In this document: one piece after another, positions 53,455 through 64,000 of the stretch
Position numbering within the stretch: position 1 is the first letter of the stretch
Layout: every line of letters starts with the position of its first letter
Assembly: GCF_010993745.1 (NCBI RefSeq)
Contig: NZ_WOTN01000002.1
Coordinates: 1,488,001-1,552,000 of the forward strand
Length of the DNA: 64,000 bases
Origin: Fodinicola acaciae
GTDB taxonomy: Bacteria > Actinomycetota > Actinomycetes > Mycobacteriales > HKI-0501
Reading direction: 5' to 3'
Notes under the pieces: generated by a model
The model's database searches: none
Told to the model about the DNA's origin: nothing
What the model saw: the letters and a program-made list of their open reading frames with translations, nothing else
Translations under genes and position numbers: made by a program

Positions 53455-54464
53455 GCGGTGCGGTGCGCGCGGTCGGCGACCGGCTGGCGAAGGCCGGCTC
53501 CGGAGTGCTGGCCGGCTGGGTCAGGTTCTGGTTCCGGCCGATGTCGATGTATCCGCTCGGCGTCCTGCGGATTTTCTTCGGCACCATCGTGTTTCTCTGG
53601 GCCTGGTCGCTGCTGCCCGGCCTCAGCTCGCTGATCGGGCCGCACAGCGTGCTGGCCGATCCCAACCGCGGCGGTCCGCTGACCTGGACGCTGTTGTCGG
53701 TCTTCAACACCGACACCGCCGTGCTGATCCTGTGGGCCGTGTTGGTGATCGGGTCCGCGGCGCTCGTGCTCGGCTGGCACAGCCGGCTGGCGGCGCTGGT
53801 CGTTTTCGTTGCGATCGTGTCCTTCGAGCGCCGGCAGCCGTGGATTTTCAACGCCGGCGACGGAATGCTGCGGATCGAGTCGCTCTTTCTCCTGCTGGCG
53901 CCAGCCGGCGCGGCGTTGTCGCTGGACCAGCGCCGCCGGACGGGCGCGTTCTTCAGCGCCGAGGACCGCGCGCCGTGGGCCCTGCGGCTGTTCCAGATCC
54001 AGCTGTCGATCGTCTATCTGGCGACCGTGTGGGACAAGGTGCGCGGCGACACCTGGAACGCCGGCACGGCCGTGTCGTACTCGCTGCGGCTGCTCGACCT
54101 GCAGAACTTCGTGGCACCCGAGTGGCTGGTGATGAACCCGCTGCTGATGAACCTGGCGGCCTGGGGGACGCTGGCCATCGAGCTGGGGATCGGGATGTTC
54201 GTGTGGCACCGCAAGGCCCGGCCGTGGGTCCTCGCGGCCGGAGTGGTGCTGCACCTGACGATTCTGCTGTCGATCGCGGTCGGCTTCTTTTCCTTCGCCG
54301 TCTTCGTCCTCTATTTGTCATTCCTGTCACCGGAAACGGCGCGCCGCGGGGCCGAATGGATGCGTGGCAGACTCCGCCGCCGGCCGCCACCGGACCCCGC
54401 CGAGGGCGACGTTCTGACGGTCGAGGTGCCCGAGGAGACCGTCAAAACGCCGACCTCGCCGTGA
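53451..54464 (+). CDS. HTTM-domain (vitamin K-dependent gamma-carboxylase-like) integral membrane protein
   Basis: 337 residues with about seven to eight helices. It begins with WFRPMSMYPLGVLRIFFGTI, then DTAVLILWAVLVIGSAALVL, LQIQLSIVYLATVWDKVRG with a conserved Lys-containing loop, and FSFAVFVLYLSFL near the end. These match the HTTM domain shared with animal gamma-glutamyl carboxylase. Reactions of bacterial members are mostly unknown. It is coupled to the anchored partner upstream and near a Ser/Thr-rich wall protein, a plausible but unproven substrate. Confidence 0.8.
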   Translation: MSGAVRAVGDRLAKAGSGVLAGWVRFWFRPMSMYPLGVLRIFFGTIVFLWAWSLLPGLSSLIGPHSVLADPNRGGPLTWTLLSVFNTDTAVLILWAVLVIGSAALVLGWHSRLAALVVFVAIVSFERRQPWIFNAGDGMLRIESLFLLLAPAGAALSLDQRRRTGAFFSAEDRAPWALRLFQIQLSIVYLATVWDKVRGDTWNAGTAVSYSLRLLDLQNFVAPEWLVMNPLLMNLAAWGTLAIELGIGMFVWHRKARPWVLAAGVVLHLTILLSIAVGFFSFAVFVLYLSFLSPETARRGAEWMRGRLRRRPPPDPAEGDVLTVEVPEETVKTPTSP

Positions 54465-54465
54465 C

Positions 54466-55272
54466 TCAGGCGCGGTCGATGACCGCGTGCAGGAAGTCGC
54501 GCGTACGTTGGTGGTCGGGGTCGTTGAACAGCTTGTCCGGTGGCGCGTCCTCCAACACCTGACCGTTGTCGAACATCAGTACGCGGTCGGAAATGTCCCT
54601 GGCGAACTGCATTTCGTGGGTGACCAACAGCATCGTGATGTCGGTGTTGGCGGCGATGTCGTGCAGCACGCCGAGCACCCCGGCCACCAGCTCCGGGTCG
54701 AGCGCGGAGGTGACCTCGTCCAGTAGCAGGACATCTGGCTGCATCGCCAGTGCCCTGGCGATCGCCACGCGCTGCTGCTGGCCACCGGACAGCTCGGTCG
54801 GATGCGCCTTTTCCATGTCCGCGAGGCCGACCAGCTCCAGCAGGTCGCGAGCGCGCTGCTCGGCCTCGGCGCGCGGCAGGCCGAGCGAGCGGATCGGTGC
54901 CTCGGTGATGTTCTGCAGCACTCGCATGTTCGGAAACAGGTTGAACTGCTGGAAAACCATGCCGATCCGTTTGCGTACGCGGTGCAGATAACGCTCATTG
55001 GCCGGCACCAGCCGGTCGCCGGACGGCATGTGGCTGAGGCAGTCGCCGTCCACGTAGATCCGGCCGCCGTCGACTTTTTCCAGCGTCATCAACAGTCGCA
55101 GGATCGTCGTCTTGCCGGAGCCGCTCGGCCCGATCAGCGTGATGCGTTCGCCGGGCTGCACCTGGAAATCCAGCTCGCGCAGCACGACCTTGTCGCCGAA
55201 CTTCTTGACCACTTTCTCGAAGCGGATCATCGGGCCGTTATCAGCCGATTTCTTGTCAACGGTGACTGACAC
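54466..55272 (-). CDS. ehuA: Polar amino-acid/ectoine ABC transporter ATP-binding protein
   Basis: 268 residues. Walker A GPSGSGKTTILRLL, Q-loop VFQQFNLFPNM, signature LSGGQQQRVAIARAL, Walker B DVLLLDEVTSALDPEL and switch VTHEMQFARD are all intact. It is the last gene of a four-gene operon and overlaps ehuD by 17 bp. The Tat-dependent lipoprotein and the B-C-D-A order match the ectoine/hydroxyectoine importer of actinobacteria, so I use ehu symbols; a polar amino-acid importer is the alternative. Confidence 0.85.
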   Translation of the reverse strand: MSVTVDKKSADNGPMIRFEKVVKKFGDKVVLRELDFQVQPGERITLIGPSGSGKTTILRLLMTLEKVDGGRIYVDGDCLSHMPSGDRLVPANERYLHRVRKRIGMVFQQFNLFPNMRVLQNITEAPIRSLGLPRAEAEQRARDLLELVGLADMEKAHPTELSGGQQQRVAIARALAMQPDVLLLDEVTSALDPELVAGVLGVLHDIAANTDITMLLVTHEMQFARDISDRVLMFDNGQVLEDAPPDKLFNDPDHQRTRDFLHAVIDRA

Positions 55273-55912
55273 GGCGCTCCAATCTTCTCACCAGGATCGA
55301 CGAGGGATAGCTCAGGATCAGGAACAACAGGCCGGCCAGCGTGTACGGCTCCACCACGCGGAAGCTCTCGCCGCCGACCTCCTTGGCCTGGTTGACGATG
55401 TCCAGCACGCCGATCGCCAGCAGCAGCGGCACTTCCTTGAACATCGCGATCGTGTAGTTTCCCAGTGCCGGCAGGATCCGCGGAATGGCCTGCGGCAGGA
55501 TCACCCCGGTCCACACGCGATATCGCGGCAGGCTCAACGAAAGACACGCTTCCCACTGGCCGACCGGGACCGCCTCGATGCCGGCGCGATAGACCTCCGA
55601 CGCGTAGGTGGCGTAGTGGACACCAAGCGCGATGACGCCGGTCGTCAGCGCCGACAGCCGGATGCCGGTGGTCGGCGGAAGGACGTAATAGAGGAAGAAG
55701 ACCTGCACCAGCAGCGGCGTGCTGCGGACGAACTCGACGAACAACCACACCGCCTGGCTGAGCACCGGCACGCGGGATCGCCGGACCAGCGCGAAAACCA
55801 GGCCGAGCGCGTACGAGACCAGCGAGGCCAGCACGGTGATTTCCAATGTCACCAGCAAACCCTGCAGGAGGGCCGGGATGATCTCGGCGACGTAACTCCA
55901 GTCCCACTCCAT
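55256..55912 (-). CDS. ehuD: Ectoine/polar amino-acid ABC transporter permease EhuD-like
   Basis: 218 residues and about five helices. The HisM-type motifs are VEFVRSTPLLVQVFFLYYV and the EAA loop YRAGIEAVPVGQWEACLSLS. It begins TGATG-coupled to ehuC (one-base overlap at 55912) and overlaps ehuA at its 3' end, so the three are translated together. It forms a heterodimeric channel with EhuC. Confidence 0.87.
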   Translation of the reverse strand: MEWDWSYVAEIIPALLQGLLVTLEITVLASLVSYALGLVFALVRRSRVPVLSQAVWLFVEFVRSTPLLVQVFFLYYVLPPTTGIRLSALTTGVIALGVHYATYASEVYRAGIEAVPVGQWEACLSLSLPRYRVWTGVILPQAIPRILPALGNYTIAMFKEVPLLLAIGVLDIVNQAKEVGGESFRVVEPYTLAGLLFLILSYPSSILVRRLERRVSHR

Positions 55913-56634
55913 TACGACAGCCCCGCGACATCCGGCTCGATCGCACGTGCCAGCAGGCCGGTGCGGGGGATCGGACGGCGGCCGATGTTGCGCGCGGTGA
56001 TCCGCTCCAGCAGCCGCATCGCCGCGGTGATGAGCAACGCGATCAGCAGATAGAGCACCAGCTCGACCAGATATATCAGCAAAAGCTGGCTGCCGAACTG
56101 CGGCCGCAGGATCTCACCCTGGTTGGCGATCTCGGTGACCGTGATGAAGGACAGCAGCGCGGTGCTCTTCATCAGCTGGATGAACAGGTTGTTGAACGGC
56201 GGGATCATCTCCACCACCGCCTGCGGCAGGATGACCCGCCACATTCGTTGCGTGGCGGTGAGATTCAGCGCGATGGCGCCTTCGTGCTGCGGCTGCGGAA
56301 CCGACTGCACCGCGCCGCGGACGATTTCCGCACCGTATGCGCCGTGGTTGAGACCCAGCACCAGAATGCCGGCCCACAGTGGCACGAGCTGGAAGCCGAT
56401 CAGCGCCGGCAGCACGAAATAGATCCAGAACAGCTGCACGACCTCCGAGGTGCCGCGCAGGCCCTCGACGTAGACGCGGCTGATGAACCTTACCCACCGG
56501 TGCTTGGACAGCAGCGCCAGGCCGGCCGCGAAGGACAGCGGGATGGTCAGCAGGACACCGCCGACGGTCGCCGCGAGCGTCGCCGGGAGGCCGGCCAGGA
56601 TGGTCGCGGCGATGTGTCCGAAGTCGTTGAACAT
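55912..56634 (-). CDS. ehuC: Ectoine/polar amino-acid ABC transporter permease EhuC-like
   Basis: 240 residues. FISRVYVEGLRGTSEVVQLF and the EAA loop EIVRGAVQSVPQPQHEGAIA place it in the HisMQ family; the RGTSEVVQLF segment (Ser-Glu in place of the more usual Thr-Pro) is a feature I associate with EhuC. It starts 7 bp after the binding-protein gene. Confidence 0.87.
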   Translation of the reverse strand: MFNDFGHIAATILAGLPATLAATVGGVLLTIPLSFAAGLALLSKHRWVRFISRVYVEGLRGTSEVVQLFWIYFVLPALIGFQLVPLWAGILVLGLNHGAYGAEIVRGAVQSVPQPQHEGAIALNLTATQRMWRVILPQAVVEMIPPFNNLFIQLMKSTALLSFITVTEIANQGEILRPQFGSQLLLIYLVELVLYLLIALLITAAMRLLERITARNIGRRPIPRTGLLARAIEPDVAGLS

Positions 56635-56641
56635 GCGACCG

Positions 56642-57535
56642 TCAGGCCGTGCAGAGCTTCTCGGTGGTCAGGTCCGGCTTGACGAGATTGTCCTGCGTGA
56701 AGCCGAAAGGCTGCACGATCGTCAGCCACTGGCCGTTGCCGTGCAGCTTCTTGAGCTCGGTGTTGAATGCGTCGACCAGGTCCTTGTCGGCCTTACGAAA
56801 CACGAACCCACCGGCCGAGACCTGCGGCTTTCCGCTGATCTCCGGCACGAATCCCTTGGTCACCTCGACGGCCGCGTTGGCGTTTTGCTTGACCAGCCAC
56901 TTGAACGAGATGTCGGTCAGCGCGGCGCAGTCGACGCGTTTGTCCGTCACCGCGCGCAGCATGTCGTCCTGCGTGGCGAGCGTGGTGATCTGGCCGGCCG
57001 CGACACCGGCGCCGGTCGCGAAGTCCTTCTCGACAGCGGCGGAAAGTACGGCGATCTTCGCCTTCTTCGTCGCGACGTCCTGAAAGTTGGTCAGGCCCTT
57101 CGGATTTCCCTTGGGCACCAGCAAAGCCGTGAGCGCCGAGTAGTCAGGCAGTGAGAACGTCGCGCTTTTGCAGCGTTTCGGGGTAATGTTCATGCCGGCC
57201 GCGACCATGTCGAACTGCTTGGCGTTCAGACCGGGGATCAGCGAGTCGAAGGCGACCTGCTGCGCGTCGACCTTGTCGATGCCGAGTGCCTTGAAGACCG
57301 CCTTGGCCACTTCCGGCGCCTCTCCGGTCAGTTTTCCGGAACTGTCGGTGAAACCGTACGGTTGCTCGCCGGCGATGCCGACCTTGATGACCTTGTTCTT
57401 TTTGGCATTCTCCAGCGTGTTTCCGCTGCTCGTACTGGTACACGCGGCGAGCAGGCCAGGTCCGGCCACCGCGACCGCCCCGAGCACGGCCGAGCGCTTG
57501 AAGAAGGCACGACGCGACCACTGGACGTCTGACAT
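56642..57535 (-). CDS. ehuB: Ectoine/hydroxyectoine-type substrate-binding lipoprotein
   Basis: 297 residues. A twin-arginine signal (WSRRAFFKRSAVLGAVAVAG) ends in a lipobox, LAAC, so the protein is a Tat-exported lipoprotein. The mature part is a cluster F / family 3 binding protein (KVGIAGEQPYGFTDSSGKL, FDMVAAGMNITPKRC, AAGVAAGQITTLATQDDML). ATG 57535. It is the first gene of the operon; the promoter must lie between it and the family C element that begins near 57735. Confidence 0.86.
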   Translation of the reverse strand: MSDVQWSRRAFFKRSAVLGAVAVAGPGLLAACTSTSSGNTLENAKKNKVIKVGIAGEQPYGFTDSSGKLTGEAPEVAKAVFKALGIDKVDAQQVAFDSLIPGLNAKQFDMVAAGMNITPKRCKSATFSLPDYSALTALLVPKGNPKGLTNFQDVATKKAKIAVLSAAVEKDFATGAGVAAGQITTLATQDDMLRAVTDKRVDCAALTDISFKWLVKQNANAAVEVTKGFVPEISGKPQVSAGGFVFRKADKDLVDAFNTELKKLHGNGQWLTIVQPFGFTQDNLVKPDLTTEKLCTA

Positions 57536-57734
57536 GGGAATGTCCTCTCGTAAGTGACCCGTGCGCCGACCCTAAGACGGCACGCGAATCGCGTCAAAAG
57601 ATGTTCATCCCGTTTGGCGCTCCAATGGAGATTTGCGCTGGTCAAAAGGTGGCGTAGTGGTGCGAGCGGTTGCGGATGTGGTGAAAACGGTGCTGTGGCG
57701 GGAAAAAGTGCGATTGGGAGAGTTCTCGTTTTTG

Positions 57735-58391
57735 TTGCGTTGGGGAGAGGGTTGGGTTTCATGATTGTTGCGTTGGGTGCGTGGTTGTGGCTTCTGGTTG
57801 TTGCGTCTGGGGTGGTTTCGCCTGCGCGGCGGGCGCTCCTGCGCGGAGGGCGACCTCAAGGGGAGGGTGCGCGGGGTTTGGCTGTTGGTCCGGTTGGGTG
57901 CGGCGCGTACGGTTGGTTTGTGGGTGGACCAGGAGTGTGGCTGGGGCGCCGGAGTTGCGGTGGCGTCTCGGTGGGTGGCGTGAAGGTCCACTTGTGGGAC
58001 GAGAAGGCATGTGGAGCGCTAAATGTCCGGATTGCGAGGCTCGCTGATGGCATGAATGTCGAGTTACTTGCGTTGGACGCAAGAAACAAGGCTTTCACGC
58101 CGCCGCGACCCCCGAAGGCTGTGACGGGTGTGACCACTGAGGCTGATAATGCTGTTGTGACTGCTCGCCCGCGACAGATGTCCGTTTTGATGTCTTGTTA
58201 AACAAGTATTACGCAGTCAGCGGCTACAGCGCGATCGTTTGGCGTCCATCCGGACGGGTTGCTTCCCATACGTGACCCCTATGCACACCGATTGGCATCC
58301 ACGCGCTCCCTCCCTTGAGGTCGCCCCACTCACCCGCGCAACCACCAAGAGACGCACCACTCACCAACACAACAATCAGCAACCACCCGCG
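57735..58391 (-). repeat. Family C element, copy C4 (most complete), fills most of an 859-bp gene-free gap
   Basis: Outer ends are inverted copies of each other: CGACCTCAAGGGGAGGG at 57851-57867 against CCCTCCCTTGAGGTCG at 58308-58323, with further matches outward (TTGTTGCGTTGGG near 57765; CCAACACAACAATCAG near 58365). Inside, in minus orientation, are TAATACTTGTTTAACAAG, the tract reading MKALFLASNASNSTFMPSA (from 58098 down) and the hairpin CTTGCGT-TGG-ACGCAAG. No transposase is encoded. The remainder of the gap (57536-57734) is the ehuB upstream region, in which I see no gene. Confidence 0.85.
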
Positions 58392-58394
58392 TAC

Positions 58395-58570
58395 TTACTC
58401 CTCGGCGTCGTCCAGGCGAGCCAGCCACGACGCCAGCCGCTCGACCGGCACCTCAAACTCCGGATTCAGGTCGACGAAATCCCGCAGCCGCTCGGCGAGC
58501 CAGGCCAGCGACACGGTTTCCTCGCCGCGCCGCTGGTCCAGCTCCTCGATCCCTTTGTCGGTGAAATACA

Positions 58571-58571
<1 letters not shown>
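58395..58571 (-). CDS. DUF6104 family small protein
   Basis: 58 residues, MYFTDKGIEELDQRRGEETV at the start and WLARLDDAEE at the end. ATG 58571 overlaps the kgd stop by one base (TGATG), so its translation depends on kgd. It matches the small acidic protein that follows kgd in many actinobacteria (DUF6104). Function is unknown; the tight coupling suggests a subunit-like or regulatory role towards Kgd. Confidence 0.85.
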
Positions 58572-62377
<3,806 letters not shown>

Positions 62378-62470
62378 CACGACGACTGCGGTGTCAAGGC
62401 TACGCGGTAGGTAAACCCCGAGAGAAACCTGTCCGTACGCACGTACTGGCTGATCTGTCACAGTTTGGTG

Positions 62471-62513
62471 GCATGGCCCCGCGCGTGCGTCCGACGCACA
62501 CGTGGGGCCATGC
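62471..62513. terminator. Family A-like palindrome A5 between kgd and GH25 gene
   Basis: GCATGGCCCCGCGCGTGCGT (62471-62490), loop CCG, and its near-perfect complement (62494-62513) with two G:T-type differences. The core GCATGG ... GTGCGT follows family A. It ends 2 bp before the GH25 stop (minus strand), so it likely terminates that gene ahead of kgd. Confidence 0.75.
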
Positions 62514-62515
62514 GG

Positions 62516-63391
62516 TCAGCCGTTGGCGAGCGCCTGCAGCCGGTCGTATGCCCCGTTGAAGGTGTCCTGGTCGCCGGGGAAGGTGCCGCTGTCGGCGTAC
62601 TGCCAGATCGTCCAGACGCCCCAGTTGTAGGGCAGCGTGCCGGGGGAGCCGTTGTAGTTGGCCACCCACAGCGGGTTGGTGGAGCTGAAGTCGCCGGTGT
62701 TGCCGGTGCACGCGCTCCACCACGAGGTGGCCGTGTAGATGACCGGCCAGCGGCTGGTCTTGGCGTGGTACTCGTCGCTGAACGCCTTGATCCAGCTGAC
62801 CATCTGGCCGGCGCTGAGGTTGTAGCAGGAGTTGCCGGAGGCCGGATACGGGTTCCACTCGATGTCCAGCGCGCCAGGCAGCGTCTTGCCGTCGCCGGAC
62901 CAGCCGCCGCCGTGCGCGACGAAGTAGTCGGCCTGCGCGGCACCGCCGGACTCGTTTGGCAGCGCGAAGTGGTAGGCGCCGCGGATCATGCCGACGTCGT
63001 ACGAGCCGTTGTACTGCTGCGCGAAGTACGGGTTGGTGTAGCCGGTGCTCTCGGTCGCTTTCACGTACGCGAACCGGCCACCGTTGTTCCACGCCGTCTG
63101 CCAGTCGACGTTTCCCTGGTGCGAGCTCACGTCCATGCCGGCGACCGTCGCGGTGATGGCCGGTCGCGGTGCTTTGCTGGCGGTGCCGGTGAGACTGTGG
63201 TTGGCGAGACCGGAGCCGGCGTGGTCGGCGTCCGGGTGGCTGGCTGCCCCGTGCACCGCGGCGAGCGCTGCCGCTTGGGCCGGGATGGCTCCGGCGACCA
63301 GCGTCAGCCCCGCCGCGGCACAGACCAGACCGACCGCGGTACGCAGCCCGCCGGTCCGCAGCACCGGAACTCGACACGACAAACCGAACAT
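62516..63391 (-). CDS. Secreted GH25 lysozyme (muramidase)
   Basis: 291 residues. A long signal peptide (LRTAVGLVCAAAGLTLVAGA, cleavage after AQA) and a ~45-residue linker precede a GH25 barrel: GMDVSSHQGNVDWQTAW (catalytic Asp region), GAYHFALPNESGGAAQADYF, LPGALDIEWNPYPASGNSCY with the D-x-E pair, and a C-terminal WTIWQYADSGTFPGDQDTFN. It cleaves the MurNAc-GlcNAc bond of peptidoglycan. GGGAGG stands before ATG 63391. No separate wall-binding domain is present. Confidence 0.93.
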   Translation of the reverse strand: MFGLSCRVPVLRTGGLRTAVGLVCAAAGLTLVAGAIPAQAAALAAVHGAASHPDADHAGSGLANHSLTGTASKAPRPAITATVAGMDVSSHQGNVDWQTAWNNGGRFAYVKATESTGYTNPYFAQQYNGSYDVGMIRGAYHFALPNESGGAAQADYFVAHGGGWSGDGKTLPGALDIEWNPYPASGNSCYNLSAGQMVSWIKAFSDEYHAKTSRWPVIYTATSWWSACTGNTGDFSSTNPLWVANYNGSPGTLPYNWGVWTIWQYADSGTFPGDQDTFNGAYDRLQALANG

Positions 63392-63585
63392 GTCAGGGCC
63401 TCCCTCGTGTACCCCGAAATATTGGGAATCGCGTCCGCGGCGCTGGTAACACTTTGCACCGCTAACCTGATTTGCGGAAGTCTTTCCCTACGAACCGGAA
63501 GATTTCGCGGTACGTGCGCGAGGAATGTCCGAATAGACCTTGTTGGTCGATCGGATCGCTGGTGATCGCTTAGGCTCGGCAGGGA

Positions 63586-64000
63586 TGACGAAGACTGGCG
63601 CGTTGGCCGGGGTCGTGGTGGCCGACTTTTCCCGCATCCTGGCCGGTCCGCTGGCCGCCGCCGCGCTCGGCGACCTCGGCGCGACGGTCGTGAAGGTCGA
63701 GCGGCCGGAGTCCGGCGACGACACCCGGCAGTGGGGTCCGCCGTACGCGAGCGACGGCACCGCCACCTACTACCTGTCGGCCAACCGCAACAAGCGCAGC
63801 GTCACCCTCGACCTGGCCGATCCGGCCGGCCTGGCCAAGGCCGTACGGCTGGCGACCAGGGCGGACGTGCTGATCGAGAACTTCCGGCCCGGCGTGGCCG
63901 ACCGCCTCGGCCTCGGCTACGAGCGGCTGCGGCAGGCCAATCCGCGGCTGGTGTACGCCTCGGTGACCGGTTTCGGCAGCCGCGGCGAAGGCGCCAGGCT
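63586..64000 (+). CDS. CaiB/BaiF family III CoA-transferase, N-terminal part
   Basis: The gene starts at ATG 63586, after GGCAGGG, and runs off the right edge; 138 codons are visible. The sequence VVVADFSRILAGPLAAAALG, DLGATVVKVERPESGDDTRQ, YYLSANRNKRSVTLDL and VLIENFRPGVADRLGLGYER is characteristic of the family, including the ENFRPG motif. It transfers CoA between a carboxylic acid and an acyl-CoA donor. The substrate cannot be told from this part. It diverges from the GH25 gene. Confidence 0.9.

Noticed and set aside
58016-58100. attC/integron-like recombination site in family C
   Set aside because: There is a hairpin, but no integrase gene, no cassette arrangement and no attC-type R boxes.

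Overview
The window is chromosomal DNA from a high-GC actinobacterium. Pointers are the GTG/TTG starts, ATGA/GTGA overlaps, WhiB1/WblE, SigR-RsrA, a SigF-type sigma/anti-sigma pair, Ni-superoxide dismutase, multifunctional 2-oxoglutarate dehydrogenase (Kgd), the 24-residue ribosomal protein bL37, and the clpS - DUF2017 - mec - cysO - cysM - murI - MBL ... rph - rdgB backbone known from Mycobacterium (Rv1331-Rv1341 region). I cannot name the genus.

Layout. 1-3.4 kb: a partial choline/betaine permease, then clpS, DUF2017 and the CysO/CysM/Mec protein-bound-sulfide cysteine pathway. 3.4-8.9 kb: a tandem pair of secreted tripeptidyl-aminopeptidase-like hydrolases sharing a nearly identical ~316 bp block, then a NarL-type two-component system and a membrane protein. 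8.9-10.6 kb: murI and an MBL-fold hydrolase. 10.6-27.5 kb: an accessory block that splits the backbone between the MBL gene and rph: a KhtTU-like K+/H+ antiporter, two glycosyltransferases plus an SGNH hydrolase, an IS110 element, a fused alpha/beta E1 dehydrogenase, a degenerate kinase-like membrane protein, a 692-residue multidomain protein that looks like an injected or secreted effector, and a GH123-like secreted enzyme with a lectin-like propeller. 27.5-29.6 kb: rph, rdgB, a methyltransferase. 29.6-35.1 kb: DMT transporter, HisN-type phosphatase, two paralogous membrane esterases, Nudix, DUF2087 regulator. 35.7-40.3 kb: rsgA-aroA, SRAP/HMCES, sigR-rsrA. 40.3-44.5 kb: an ECF sigma with a sensor-like membrane protein, bL37, a PdtaS kinase and whiB1. 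44.8-48.3 kb: lipid kinase, membrane protein, sigF/rsbW, histidine phosphatase. 48.3-52 kb: divergent sodN/sodX, malic enzyme, quinone oxidoreductase. 52-54.5 kb: an LPXTG-like Ser/Thr-rich wall protein with a two-gene HTTM membrane unit. 54.5-57.5 kb: ehuBCDA-type ectoine uptake. 58.4-62.5 kb: kgd and its DUF6104 partner. 62.5-64 kb: GH25 muramidase and the start of a CoA-transferase.

The most unusual feature is between the genes. Three unrelated repeat families recur and cluster in the same intergenic gaps (about 8.2, 15.5-17.7, 26.8-27.2, 35.1-35.8, 38.1-38.4 and 57.7-58.4 kb): perfect 24-bp-arm palindromes (family A), a ~110 bp hairpin element that starts just after stop codons (family B), and a ~500-650 bp non-autonomous element with long inverted ends (family C). 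The IS110 element appears to sit inside one family C copy.
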